NCBI RefSeq assembly: GCF_030867145.1
Contig: NC_134421.1
Span: 30,635,979-30,699,978, forward strand
Reading direction: 5' to 3'
Length of the DNA stretch: 64,000 bases
Source: Opisthocomus hoazin
Lineage: Eukaryota; Chordata; Aves; Opisthocomiformes; Opisthocomidae
Of this stretch, positions 14,039 through 26,425 are shown in pieces. Numbering within the stretch: position 1 is the stretch's first letter; each line of letters starts with the position of its first letter. The notes under the pieces are model-generated. The model did not search any database, had not been told where the DNA came from, and saw nothing but the letters and a program-made list of their open reading frames with translations. The translations under genes were made by a program, and so were the position numbers.

Positions 14039-15065
14039 CTCTTTTGCACTTTTTAAAGACTCACTTCTAGTCTTCCTGTTGTCACAGACCTCTCCTAATC
14101 ACTATGACTTGTCAGAGGCAACACACTATGAAGTCACACAAACCATTTCTTTCAACACTCTTGAGAAAATCTCATCCAGCCCCATAGATCTGAATATATC
14201 CAGGGTCTCCAAGTAGTGCCTACTGGTTTTTTTCCCCACTGTTGCCTGTCCCTCCAGTCTCCAAATTGTGCTGATATACACAGTGGTCTGGGAGCAAGTT
14301 TTGCTTGTGAAAGCCAAAGTGAAAAAGTTATTTGAATTTCTCAGCCTTCTCCATATCATCCAACACTAACTTGTCTCCTCCAACAGACCCACATGCACTT
14401 TTGCAACTAGTGTACTGGTAGAATTCTTGGTATCTTTAAGATCAGCTCCAGGGCTTTGACTTTCCTGATTTTGCATGTACATACCCAAGCAGTGGTTTCA
14501 TACAACCCCTTTGCTGTCAGCCCTTGTATTAGCACCTGGTATACTCCTTTTTTGCGCTGTAGTTCATCAAGAAACTCCCCACTTCACCATGCTGGCCTTT
14601 TGGTGCAACACCCAGTCTTTCCCGTGAAACACAATGGTTTGTTCCTGAGCTCTCTCTATTTTTCCTTTGAAAATCAGCCTTCCCCCCACTCATGACACTT
14701 TCCAAGGAGTGCTACCTAGCAAATCCCTCACTGAGCTGAAGTCCATTCTCCTAAAATCCAGTCCTGACTCTACCACTCACATTCCTATCTCTCCTCTGGA
14801 TCCTGAACTCCACCATCTTGTGGTCACCGAAGCTGCCATCCATGGCCACATTTGAGCCCAACTATTCCCCATCCTGTGAACAGCACATCAAGACAGCATT
14901 GCCCCGGTGGACAGTTTCACAATGTACATTATGGAAGCATCATTAGCACTCTAGGATTTGCCTGAATTGCCTGCACAATGCCAAGTTGCCTTTCTGACAG
15001 ACACCTGGATCATTGAAATCCCCTCTGTGAGCTCACCTACATGTTCTCCAGAAGTTCAGGAACTA
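14039..15065 (-). mobile_element. Old CR1 LINE, minus orientation, right part (ORF2 interior)
   Basis: Antisense to CR1 ORF2: recognisable landmarks are cttttgcactttttaaagac (continuing the interrupted left part), catccagccccatagatctg, cagccttctccatatc, gaactccaccatcttgtggtcac and gatcattgaaatcccc. They occur in the order expected for a CR1 read backwards. Many substitutions and gaps show an old, dead copy. Short open frames inside are meaningless. The right boundary is approximate. Confidence 0.7.
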
Positions 15066-18000
15066 GAAAGGTTTCCAAACTTTTATCCTGGATGCTAAGA
15101 TATGGAACCACTTTTAAAACATACTGGTTTTTAATAACCTAATCTGTTTGTTATCTAAACAAACACACCCTACCTCCATGGGTAGAATGAAATCAGTTCT
15201 ATACCTGGCTGCTTCTGTCTGCTGATACTGTCTGAAGAAATGGGATTTCCTGCTATGTCTGCAAAGCTCCTATTTGCACAATGAAGAAGAATGACAAAGA
15301 TGAGCCATAGCACAGGCAGGGGAAGTGTTTGTTTATTTTTAGAGCAAAGCTAGAGTATAGAGACCTATGAAGGTGTAACACTGACATCTCACTGCACTGC
15401 AACTTTTGGAGCCTTGCACATTCTGTAGTCATTTCCACTTGCATAAAGTTAACAGAATAAAGTTAAAAAGCTGGCAAACCCAAAACATCATTTCAGTTGT
15501 TTATTCATTTTTGTTTCCCTCTGATTTCAAGCACTGAGGTCGTGCATAATCAGGCCTCCTATACTGTATTAAATCACATTCTTAAAAGGATATATATACA
15601 AATGTATGCACTTACTTGTAATGAATACAAGAAAAAAGATCTCTGGCGTAAAAAGGAACAAGAACTTACCCTCTCTTGGAAGAGGAAGGTCATAATCATC
15701 CAGGCCTAGTGTGCTTGGTGGGATCATAAACTAGATACATTAGGGAGGTTGTTCTGTCAGGGAACTGATTTTTAGCAGTATCTGGAAGTATCAGTGTCCT
15801 GGCAGTGTCCGTGTCCTACTGTCTGAGTAGTTCAGTCTTTCATTTCCCATTATCTGTAAAGATACAAAATGCATATTTCTGGTGAGCTTCTCAAATAACT
15901 ACCTGGCTGTACTTCTCTCTGCCCTATCGTCCTCACCCCTCCCAAAAGCATATGCCTTAGCCAGAAATATAGAAATAGAAATAGAAATAAGGGCTCTGCC
16001 TCTGCTTCTTTCTACTCAAACAGTTACTTTTTCATTACAAATAAACTCCTTTTGTCCTGCTCGTATCCTGCATCTCAGATTGGGAAAATCAGAATCCCGT
16101 TAACCTTGCAAGCAGCATCTCCCGCAGCCTTAACGGCTTTTCAGATCCTCCTCCTGTCTCTTAAATCACACCCAGTGCCTTCAACAGAGCTGTGTTTGTT
16201 GGCCTCCTTCCTTATCTTACACACACACAGCATTTCTGAAGCTCCTTTCAAATGGACTTTTGAGGTTCTCTTCAGCAGTCTAAGTATCAAGTTATCCATT
16301 AACACTCTCTGCTGAGGTCGAAGTACCCAGTGGTTTTACTTAGTGCCAGTTCTCCAGCCTCTCTCCCTAACCAGGATGTTTATTTTCCATAAGACTCTTA
16401 CAAGTTTAATCTCCTCACTGTAATTTGCATTTGTCTAGAGAACATAAATTCCCTCCTGCTGGCACCCACTAGCCTCCAACAAGGTAAGCTGTTGTTACAG
16501 GGTGTCTCGCTCCCACGCAAAGCCAAAACCTCATCTCCTGAGACCCCTTTGGCGTTCACACTATGCTGGCCCGAGGACCATATCAATGTGGGTGTATTTT
16601 GCAGGGCCTTGAGGGTGCTCAGTCTGAAGAAATTGTCAGCACCAGTTAGTATAGCCTGCTTGAGCCAGCTGTTCGTGATTTTTGCCAAGTGACTTTAGCA
16701 AGATTTACTGCTTTTCGCAGGATTTTTATCAGGACTTATCGATGATTTGGATTAGCCCTGATTTGAGCTCTCAGACACCGGTGCAGACGTATCCATGCAA
16801 TCCCTCCTGCACAGGAGGAACCAGCCCCTGCACCCAAAGCCTGTCCCTGTTTGGAGGGGCAACCTTCTCCACCAGTGGGAACCGCTGGTTTCTGGGGCTG
16901 CGCTTGGAACAGTGGCAGCAGCCACCATCCCCTGACAGGCGTGTTATGCCCTGTCCAGAGACGATAACGCTGCCTCCAAGGCCTCAGCTCTTCAGCTCGC
17001 ACGGGAACAGCAGATGCTTCTATTTCATTTCCCCGAGTAGATGCCAAGAGCTGGAAAGGGAGTCTCTGTTGCTGTTACACTTTGTATACACTGTGCTAGC
17101 AAGAGCACTTCTTGTTAGCATGACTGCACCGACGCTACGGCTGTTGCTGGCATGAATCTTCTGTATTAAAACACATGCCTCTACCCCAGCCAACATTCCT
17201 GTTGCAGCCAACATTCCTAGCGTAAGCCTAGCCGGAGCTCTCAGCCGGCTGTCATCCTACACAACCAGCAGTCCCTGTCTGCTCTCCAGTGAGAGGTCTG
17301 TCCTGGAGCATGATGTTCTACCAATGGCTCATCAGCAATACTTACCCAGGCATGGAAATCATTCTGAGCTTTTTCATCTTTCAGCCTAAAGAAATTATCT
17401 CAGAGTAATGGTAGATTTACACTCATTACATTGCTACCATTCCCATAATTCCTGCCTCACCAGCAACTTTTCCTGGACCTCAGAGAGAACAGAAAATTCC
17501 AAAGATAGTCAGATTTAAAGCAAAACCACTACAAAATACCCATCTTCAGCCAAACAACAGAGGTTTGGCAGCACCCGTCACAGTCTAGCCAGCTTCCAGC
17601 TACATATGAGCATGCTTACGAGAAAGAGTCACGCTGAGAGACAGCTACTGTCACATATAGCTAAGGAAAATGAAATGCAGGGAAAAGCTCTGCTTCTCAC
17701 CTCCCACTGATTCCCCCCCAATAAATTCTTCCAGAAAATTAATTAAAGTTTGTTGTGTCTTGAATTCTATATTTGGCTGCAATTCTTTGTGCTTACATAT
17801 TCTATAAGTGCCACAGGGAAGAAAAGTGTTATAAATTGTTACATGTTATGTTGCAGGAAACCTTTCTTCCCAAGGCCATAAAAATTATACTCACTTCAGC
17901 TTCATCAAGCTATCTCCTAGGGCTTGCCTTAACAGCAAACCTTCCTGAGGTTAAGCAAATGTTGTAACAAGGTGAAATATGTGGTGCAGTGGTGGTTGTG

Positions 18001-19266
18001 GACAGTCAGAGTGAACAAGTCCAGCTATCTCAAGTTCAGGGGCACCCCTCTGAGGGGTGTCCACCTCAGAGGACAAGGACAAAGAGAAAGATCAGTCAAA
18101 GAGTGGCAACCCCTGGTACAATGAGGCAGGGGTAGGAAAGATTGGGGACTACATGTGTTAGAAGGTCTCTAGCTGCTCCACTTGTGATGGCCAGATGAGG
18201 CCTCAATGTCGGTCTTCTCCAAATGGAGAGGGTAATTCTGGTGGCAAGGCTTCGCATCAGGTGAAGGAGAACCGGGAGATTTGCTCTGGGGATTCAGCTT
18301 GAGCTGTGATTTATGACTGTCACGTCACTGCCTAAGGGCTACCACCGAGCTCACAGGCACCAGCAAACTGTTGCATGAGCCCGTAGGAAGACCTTGTGTT
18401 GAAGAGGAAGCACAGGTGCTGAATGGCAACGATGGCCAAGGAAAATGGAAGAGAACCCGTCCATTTAACGCTCAGAGTATAAGACAATAACTTACAATTT
18501 TGCTTTACAACCCTTGAGTCTTTCAGCTTTTTTTTTCATAGCCCCTTAGTCCCTGCCCAGTGATAGTTTGCGTAATGATGTTCACCTAATTCTGGCTGGG
18601 ATTTAGCTTTTTTCCACAAAAACTTGACATGTGGGCAGTTGTGCTTGGAGCAGAGCCTCCAGCAGCATCTTTTGCAGAGGCAGAGAGACCTAAAGCCGCA
18701 AAGAGAGCTGCTGCAGTGGTGACCAGCCTTCAGCTGGCTGCCTCCCAGAGACAGATTTACAGTCCTTGACTATGCCAGCGTTGAAGGATAAGAGGCAGAA
18801 ATCCAAGCTAGAGAAAAGGAAATGCTTAAAGGAAGGGTGTAATATAACCTAATGCTCCCCACTCCTCACGGACGTGGATGTCTTCCCTCAGGCTCCTGGA
18901 GCCAGACTGCCAGCCTGAGTCCCCCAGCTCGCTGTCTGGGCAGGGGTGCTCACCCCTCTCTCAGACACACCTATGCCTGTGCATTGCATCAGGGACGGTC
19001 TGTCCTCTTTCCAAAGCACAGCCAAGGAACTCGAGCACTCAGCTCTGACCTACCTTCCATTTCCTTTGCACCTACTGCATGCATCTGGTACCTCATCTGC
19101 CCGTTCTTGGAAGAACCCGCTGGCTGCCAGTGCTCCAAGGTCTCCTGAACATAGAGGTGCCTGTGGCTTGCTCAGCTACCACTAGGACCCTGGGCCACCT
19201 GGCCCTCCGGGAAAATTGGTTCCTATTCACCATTCTCATCCTCAACATGTTTCACAATTTCTTTCA
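15066..19266. other. Intergenic DNA without recognised genes
   Basis: The 16.4-17.2 kb portion is more GC-balanced and opens a 157-codon frame (16682-17155) with no recognisable domain. A pair of overlapping hairpins lies at 18043-18072. No repeat family is recognised. Confidence 0.55.
15968..15990 (+). repeat. (ATAGAA)n short tandem repeat
   Basis: About three to four hexamer units (atagaaatagaaatagaaata). Nothing else of note is around it. Confidence 0.8.
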
Positions 19267-19829
19267 TTACAGAATCAAAGAATAGTAGGAGTTGGAAGGG
19301 GCCTCTGGGGATCATCTAGTCCAATCCCCCTGCCAAAGCAGGGTCACCTACAGCAGGCTGCACAGGACCTTGTCCAGGTGGGTCTTGAATATCTGCAGAG
19401 AAGGAGACTCCACAACCTCCCTGGGCAGCCTGTTCCAGTGCTCTGTCACCCTCGGAGGGAAGAAGTTCTTCCTCATGTTCAGCTGGAACTTCCTGTGCTT
19501 CAGTTTGTGCTCATTGCCCCTTGTCCTGTCGCTGGGCTCCACTGAATAGAGTCTGGCCCCATCCTCTTGACACCCACCCTTAAGATATTTATAAGCATTT
19601 ATTAGGTCCCCTCTCAGCCTTCTCCAGGCTGAACAAGCCCAGCTCCCGCAGCCTTTCCTCGTAGGAGAGATGCTCCAGTCCCCTCATCATCTTCATAGCC
19701 TCCCCTGGACTCTCTCCAGAAGTTCCTGTTCTTTCTTAGACTGGGGAGCCCAGAACAGGATGCTGTAGTCCAGATGCAGCCTCACTAGGGCAGAGTAGAG
19801 GGAGAGGAGAACCTCCCTTGACCTGCTAA
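19267..19829 (-). mobile_element. CR1 LINE, 5'-truncated 3' end, minus orientation
   Basis: The left edge carries the complement of the CR1 terminal repeat and 3' UTR (acagaatcaaagaatagtag, ggagttggaaggggcctc). On the minus strand the element then encodes the reverse-transcriptase C-terminus ([20 protein letters not shown], then [15 protein letters not shown]). The sequence runs to about 19829, where it ends in ORF2. It is moderately diverged and carries no intact ORF. Confidence 0.92.
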
Positions 19830-20676
19830 CTGAGCATGGTCAAGGAAAGGGACAGGGGATACGGGGATGGGAAATACCTGAGAGGAGGCAGAGCAGATAC
19901 ATGGGAGGACACTGCTGCTGGGAAGGAGATGCTATGTGCCAGAGGAGATACGTCAGAGGGATCACGGCTATGTGTGACCCACACTGGGGCAAGGACAGCC
20001 CTGCAGCCTGTGGACAGACGAAAACAAGTAAGAAGGGAGGAGCAGCTGAAAGAAACCCTTATGTGCAGACCCACCAGCCAGCACTGCCCATCGCCTTACC
20101 AGAGGAGCTGGGACGGACTGGTGGAAACAAGGGAAGCTGAGGTTCAGGAGGTGTCCGGCTTAAGTTGAGTCTGGGGAGTGGGGAGGAAAGGTGTTTCCCT
20201 AAGTGTGTGTTTAATTGTCTTCTTTTACTCAATATCCAAATCAGTAATTAAAATTTTATGTTAATTTGCCAAAAAATTAAATGAAGGAAAATTCCCCAAG
20301 TCAAGACAGTCTTGCCAGCAGCACTCATTGAAAACTGCTTTTTTTGTTAAACAGTAGTTTACAGCTAGTCCCACTGGTCTATCTGGGATTCCCAAGTCCT
20401 TTGATGAGAGACCATGGTCTGCAAACACTGCCCTTATACTAGAGATAGACTCGAAAAACAGCTACAGGCCCCTTCTATGTCTCAATTCCTCCAAAAATCC
20501 CTTTACCCCTTTTTTCTAGTTCTGTTCTCTGCAGATTTTTGAGTTTCTAAGTCCACAAATATTCCTCTTGAAATGTATAGTTCATTTTCTCCGATACTGT
20601 ACACTGCCTCAATCTTCACAGCTTGGTGCATAGAATGGAGTCAGCTAAGCCAGGTTTCATTTAAGAGCAGCCTACG

Positions 20677-20692
20677 CACACACACACACACA
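20677..20692 (+). repeat. (CA)8 microsatellite
   Basis: Perfect dinucleotide run of about 16 bases in unique intergenic sequence. Confidence 0.9.
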
Positions 20693-21571
20693 TTCTCAGG
20701 TCTTTTCCTATTCTTTTTTTTAAGAAAAAAGCTACCCAGCTGTTGGACAGGTCAAAACCCATCACCTCCAATGGACATCTTTGCATGTTAAAGCTTGGTC
20801 CTTTCTACGTGTTCACTCCTCCAGTGACCTCCCTTGTTGCAGAGCAATGGAGGTAGAACCTATCTCACCAGCTAGGGAGGTATTTTAGCGTGTACAAAGA
20901 ACAGTACCACCATGCTCAGCACTGCCTTATTTTATGCAGAATATGGGGAAATAGTTGTGCAAACCAGTTGTGCATATGGAATCTATCATCCCCAACCTTG
21001 GCTAGCCTCACTGGAACACCAAAAGGCTCGTCGCCTCTCCAAGGACTATTTTCCTATAGTGTTTCAGTCTGCTTGCTCCCACCCATTTCAACACCGAAGC
21101 TGTTCAAAACAATCTATCACTTTCTTCTTTTTTTCCTTCAGATGGAGGGAGAATATTTTCCCTGTCTACAAGAATAGCTGAGCTTTGTTACTGACACATT
21201 TAAACGAAATTAATCCTGGGTAGAAACCTGGTCTGGAAAGCTTCAGCTCAGAGGCTGGAAGTTTCAGCAGGTAATTAGCATCTGAAAATAGAGCTGTTCA
21301 ACAGGAACAGTTTGACAGCGATATTCCAAATATGCATCCCAATGAGAACGAGGGGAAGAAGCACTCTTTTCCATGCTGAGCACAGATATCTATCCCACTG
21401 GAGAACTTAGAGGAAAGGCAGCCTGTAGTGAACAGTGCCACTTCATTATGAGTCCGAGCCCGGGGAAGGACTGTGCCTGCAATAGCTCTCTCAGTCCTTG
21501 CCTGGTGGATTTTAGGTACTTATATGACCTTTCATTTCTGTCATTAAACCTCTCCTCCCTCTTCAGCATAC

Positions 21572-21640
21572 TTAGCATATCCGAACCAAAAAAGAACTAT
21601 TATTTCAGCTTTACAGATAGGGAACTCTAGGACAGGGATA
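21572..21640 (+). repeat. Possible MIR-like fragment
   Basis: The ctattatttcagctttacagatagggaact segment resembles the attattatccccattttacagatggggaaact core of MIR. The match is short, so this is tentative. Confidence 0.3.
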
Positions 21641-24600
21641 CTGAGATCAGATCCCTCAGAGGTATTTTTGGTTCCTCGTTCAAAGGAGAGTGAAGAATTC
21701 AAATGCAGGTAAAGGCTTGGGACTAAGCAACCTTCAGAGGCTGCGTACCCACTCTGTGGCTGCAAATCACCTTGGGTCTCCTGAGCCCTGGACTTGTGCT
21801 TCAGCACCCAGAGATGTTTTCTTCTGTTGCAACAGCTGCTCCTGAATTCAGTATGCTTTCTTGCTGAATAAGGGAGTGGGACCACTGCACTTACAACACT
21901 GACAGATAGAAGCATTGGCATCCCTCCACTGCGGATGGAGAGAAGCCTTTGGTGCTTTGGCCATCACCCTGTGCCAACTTCTCATCCACTGCAACACTAA
22001 GTCTCCTTGTCCAGGCAACAGCCTAGGGGCAAGTGCATGGCCACACACCCTGCCTTTGCTGACCATGCTGGCAGGGTGTTCTCGTTCCTGCCTCACCATA
22101 CCCTCACACCCCCCACAAAAATCAGCATTTGCTCCTCAAACCTCATGCTTTCTCCCCAGGAGCCCCAAGAACAGTGGGAACAGTTGTACTTCACAGAGGG
22201 GTATTTCTTCTCCCCTCAGATTTCTACACTATTACGAATGTCTTAAGCAACCGCAGTCAGACCTGATGGCAGCAGATTTTCATAGAATTAGTTCAGGTGT
22301 TTTGGAGCTGAGCCCTTCGTAAATCTTCTTGCAGTTCCACGGATTTATTCCTACTGTTGCTTCCTGAGAAGCACACTTTCAACCTCCCAAGCACAAAACC
22401 GTCTCTTTTGTTAGAGGATTTAACTACTGCTTATATCCATTAGCAAAGGTACTGTTGGCTTAATTAGCCTTCTAATTTCTATGTTATCCCTTGTATGAAT
22501 ATGCCCTCAGAAACTAGTAAAATTGTTTATAATGTATGCTAATCACCATAATCTAATTTGTCTTTAATTATACACGTAATGGGGAAAATAATTAGAAGAT
22601 AAAGGGTATTCAGAAGGGTCAAAATATGTAAATCAGGAAAAGAACAGAATATTATCATTAAACAACCAAAAAACATGCATTTGAGTATACAGAAGAATAT
22701 TTGTTTCCTATAGCAGAAATATCAGATTGCTTCACTTCTTTTAGCATTCCTTATTATAACAAAACTGATTCATAAATCTATTGACAGCTGAGGTTTTGGC
22801 CTTACAACATCTGCCTGGCCTGAAATGGAACACCTAATACTAGGACAAAAATATGGAAAACTTATTTGCAGAATAAAAGGCAAAGTATAAATAAAGTTGC
22901 AAATTATAATAGTGGTTTCCAAATGAAATTTTCTTTGTTTCAGAATTTCCTACTTGCAGAAATAACATCACTGAAGTTTCCTGAAGTTTCCTCTGTGTTT
23001 AAAAACTAGTTTGGGCTGGTGAATCTTTTAGCAACTTTGCAGTGTATTTTTTCCCTTTCCATGGATTTAATGGACAATAACAGAAAAAACGGCAACTTCC
23101 TGGGCATTTACTATTTCTGTTCTTGAAAAGTACATTTTGTATGAAGTACTGTCAAATTCTGTCCGTGCTTTAAATGTTGCAGTGTAGTGTGACTTTGCAA
23201 AGCACAGCAAGGGAGGGAGAAAAGAAATTATAGCTCTTCTATGAAGTTGTCAGAAGCGAGTCATTTAAAAATATCTTATTACACAAAAAGACATAAGTTA
23301 GCAAAAATGAAGATAGTATAGCTATTCATGTTTTTTAGCATAAATATTTTAAAGGATAAGCGTTTTCTGAGTAGCTTGCTTTCTGACTACAGGAGAATTC
23401 AGATGAAGATTTGGAATTTGTCTGGATGAAAACCAGGTTTTTATTTAATAGTGGTTTTTATCATGGGTTTCTGTCTGGTTGGTTTTTTTCCTATTGTTAG
23501 ATTAAAGTTGACAAATACCAATACGCAATTGCACTTTGACTTCTCCAGTTCAGTAGTATCTCACTGAACGCTTGTCCTCAGTGGCAGTGTGTACTAGCAG
23601 GCTGCGATGCGAATGGGGGAAGCTGATGCACATGCTCTGCCCCTCTCAGCCCAACAGATTTGCCAGAGCCTGTCTGACAGTCTTACCTGTGCTGTCCTTA
23701 CTTTGTGCCTGACCAAGGAATTGCATCTATAGAGGATTTGCTATTAAAAAAGAGCAGTTGCTAACATTTGCACCAGTTTTCAAACATTTGGTCTTCAGCT
23801 TGCCTGGTCCCATGAGTAAGCTACACATCTGTGATCAAGGATGCGGAGAGCATCCACACCAGATTTTCAGGTATTTTAGGAAACTTCAGTTATCATTTAA
23901 TTGAATGTGCAAGTGCACAGTGCCATCTGGGCAGAAGCTTTCAGAAACCAGGGTGACACCCTGGCTCTTCAGCTCTAGCCTGCAAAACAGCTTCTGTAAC
24001 TTACCACAGAGGGAAAACTGCTGTCCCCAAGAAGAGCACACTGACATCTCTTGGTACAGCCTGCTGCTACACCTGGTCATGTTCTTGTCCGCAGAAAAAT
24101 TAGGCTCAACACATCCCAGCAAATTGTCTGTGCTTTGGTGGATATAAACTATTTTCTTCTGCACAAAAGTCCTCAAGGAGGCTTCATGCCGTAACAAGCT
24201 GCAGGTTATTTTTGAGCAAAAATACATCAATATCTGACAATGTTCAGCATTTCAAATGAGAGTGCATTTACATTATTAGCAAGAGACTCAAACATTCAAA
24301 ATTTCTCTTTTGGACCTTCAGTCTGACATTGCTGTACAGAGTGGTGGTCACCCAGGATTCGTGAGGTGGGCAGGACACCACAAAGTAGAGCACAGAAAGG
24401 AAACCTTACCTACATGGTTAGCAAGGACAAGGAATGAGACAAAGAATCTCCTTTGCACTATGTTTTGGCATTTAAACAAAAAAAGATAGTAGCTGATTTT
24501 TTTTTTATTTTGAAATAAGAAGTCTTGTACCAAAGGCCTTTCTAGATCGGCAGAGTTAGTTGCATTTATACCATTTCTTTCTTGGCTTTATGTCCACCAT

Positions 24601-26084
24601 GGATTTGGCCTGATGAACAGCATGCACATCTCCCAGTTTAGGCAATATCAAGACATCTCCTAATTTAAGCAACTGAAAATACCAACAATTATTTTTTTTA
24701 ATGACTTGTGCGTACATGAGGGGAGATCCCAGCCTTTCAGCAACTGGCATCCGAGATCCCAGCACAGCTGGGACTGGGATGCAATAATGTCTGCTAATCT
24801 TCTTAGGAGAACTAACCACGCAGTGGGACATGTCTTAAAGCCTGTTCTTAATTTTTTAATATATTTCATTAAATAGGGAATTGGGGAATCAGAGCACATT
24901 CATACATTTGTTACTTTCTCTGTCAATAGGACAAAACCAGGCCAGCTACACAGAATAAATTTAACATGAGCCAAGTGAAATATTAATTTAAAATAATATT
25001 CTGTATAGTCATAGATCTTTCATGATGACAAAATATTCAAAAGATTTTTCTAATTGTCTGTGAATTTGCAACATTTACCGAATAATCTGAACAATTAACT
25101 TTCCCATGAGGTATTACAAATTGTTTCAACCATCCGCCATTATTCTTGTTTGGCTGGTAACTTAAGTCATCTGCTAGTGAATACTGCTATTGGAAATTTA
25201 AATGGCAACAAATTTAAGCAAAACCAACCTGTACCTTGTGTAAGTGCTCACAATCATGAAATGGTCTTGTTATGACTGGGAAACCATCAACAGCCTCATA
25301 AATAGCTGGTAAGTTTCTGAACATTTACAGCCATCAAACAAGATGAGCAGCACTAGCCAAGCATGAAATGATGGTTTTTTTCAGCAGGCATACCACTTTA
25401 CTTAGCATGCTCTAGCACAAAGAGAGTCTAATTCAAAAATCTCGGTAGGTCAGTGGAAATCTCCACAGACCACAGTGGGTCTTGAATCAGGCCTCCACCT
25501 TAAACCTTTACACGGGAAGCAGTTTGTGTGGGTACAATCTGTCTGCAGATGAAGCCACAAGCTAGAAGATACCTTCTGTACTTTTTAAAGAAAAGTCAAA
25601 CGGGAAAGGTAATCACCCATCCCCTGTGGGCTTCATTTGACCTTGATCTAATGTTTTTCCATGGATCTATAACTGAGCGAACCCAAATGTGGCCACACAC
25701 CATAAATTACAAAAACGCGCATAGGAAAGATGCAGTGGAGAATGATACGAACAAATCTGGATGACATTTAACATAACAGTTAATGGTCATATTGTTCTTG
25801 GGTTTTACTGAAAATTACCAGGCGGGCTCTGGAAAGTATGCACTGTTGGGAATCTGTTCAGAATTTTTATCAAAGCTTCTTTGCAATTAGTGGCAAATTA
25901 TCATTCATTCCTCTGGAATTCCTTGAAATAAGATCACCCTGATTTCAGCCTGATACTATTCATGGCCTCACAATCTGCATCTCCATGGGAAACGTGTTTT
26001 AATAATAAATGTAATAGCAAGTATTTGTGCAGCAAGCAGCAGCGATAAAACGTTAGCACTATTCAATAGCATTTTCACCATCAA

Positions 26085-26135
26085 GGGACTTTGCCAACCT
26101 TAATCTTTACAGCTCCCTGTGAGGTGAGCGTGTGA
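26085..26135 (+). repeat. Short MIR/L2-like fragment
   Basis: The sequence gggactttgccaaccttaatctttacagctccctgtgaggtgag follows the same ancient consensus (cactttacaaaca ... aatcctcacaac ... cctgtgaggtag). It is short and diverged. Confidence 0.5.
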
Positions 26136-26310
26136 GCGGTTAATCGGTAAGTGCAGTGATAGGAGCGGCTAATCTCTCCGTCCCGATGCTGGTGGGTCAC
26201 ACCCCGATAAGCACAGCCCCAGTGCGGCAGGGTCCTGCAGCTCGCTCTGGCATCACAAAGGCGGGCTCAGCTGGATGGAGGTGCTGCGCAAATACGTTTC
26301 TTTTTTCTTG

Positions 26311-26425
26311 TTCAGGCACTTCACAGCCCTGTGAGTTAATTATTATTCCCTTTTTTTTCCTGGCCAGAGTGAAGGCAGACACATGGGAGTTGCTTGCCTG
26401 AGGCCAGGATACTGGAGCTGAGCCA
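26311..26425 (+). repeat. MIR-like ancient repeat, second fragment
   Basis: The blocks cacttcacagccctgtgag, taattattattccct, then agtgaaggcagac and gcttgcctgaggccaggatactgg resemble the MIR core (ccctgtgaggtaggt, attattatccc, ttgcccaaggtcacacag). It lies 180 bp downstream of another such fragment, so the two may be parts of one broken copy or two insertions. Confidence 0.5.

Noticed and set aside
16682-17155. 157-codon frame in intergenic DNA
   Set aside because: There is no recognisable domain, composition is ordinary, and there is no promoter or splice context.
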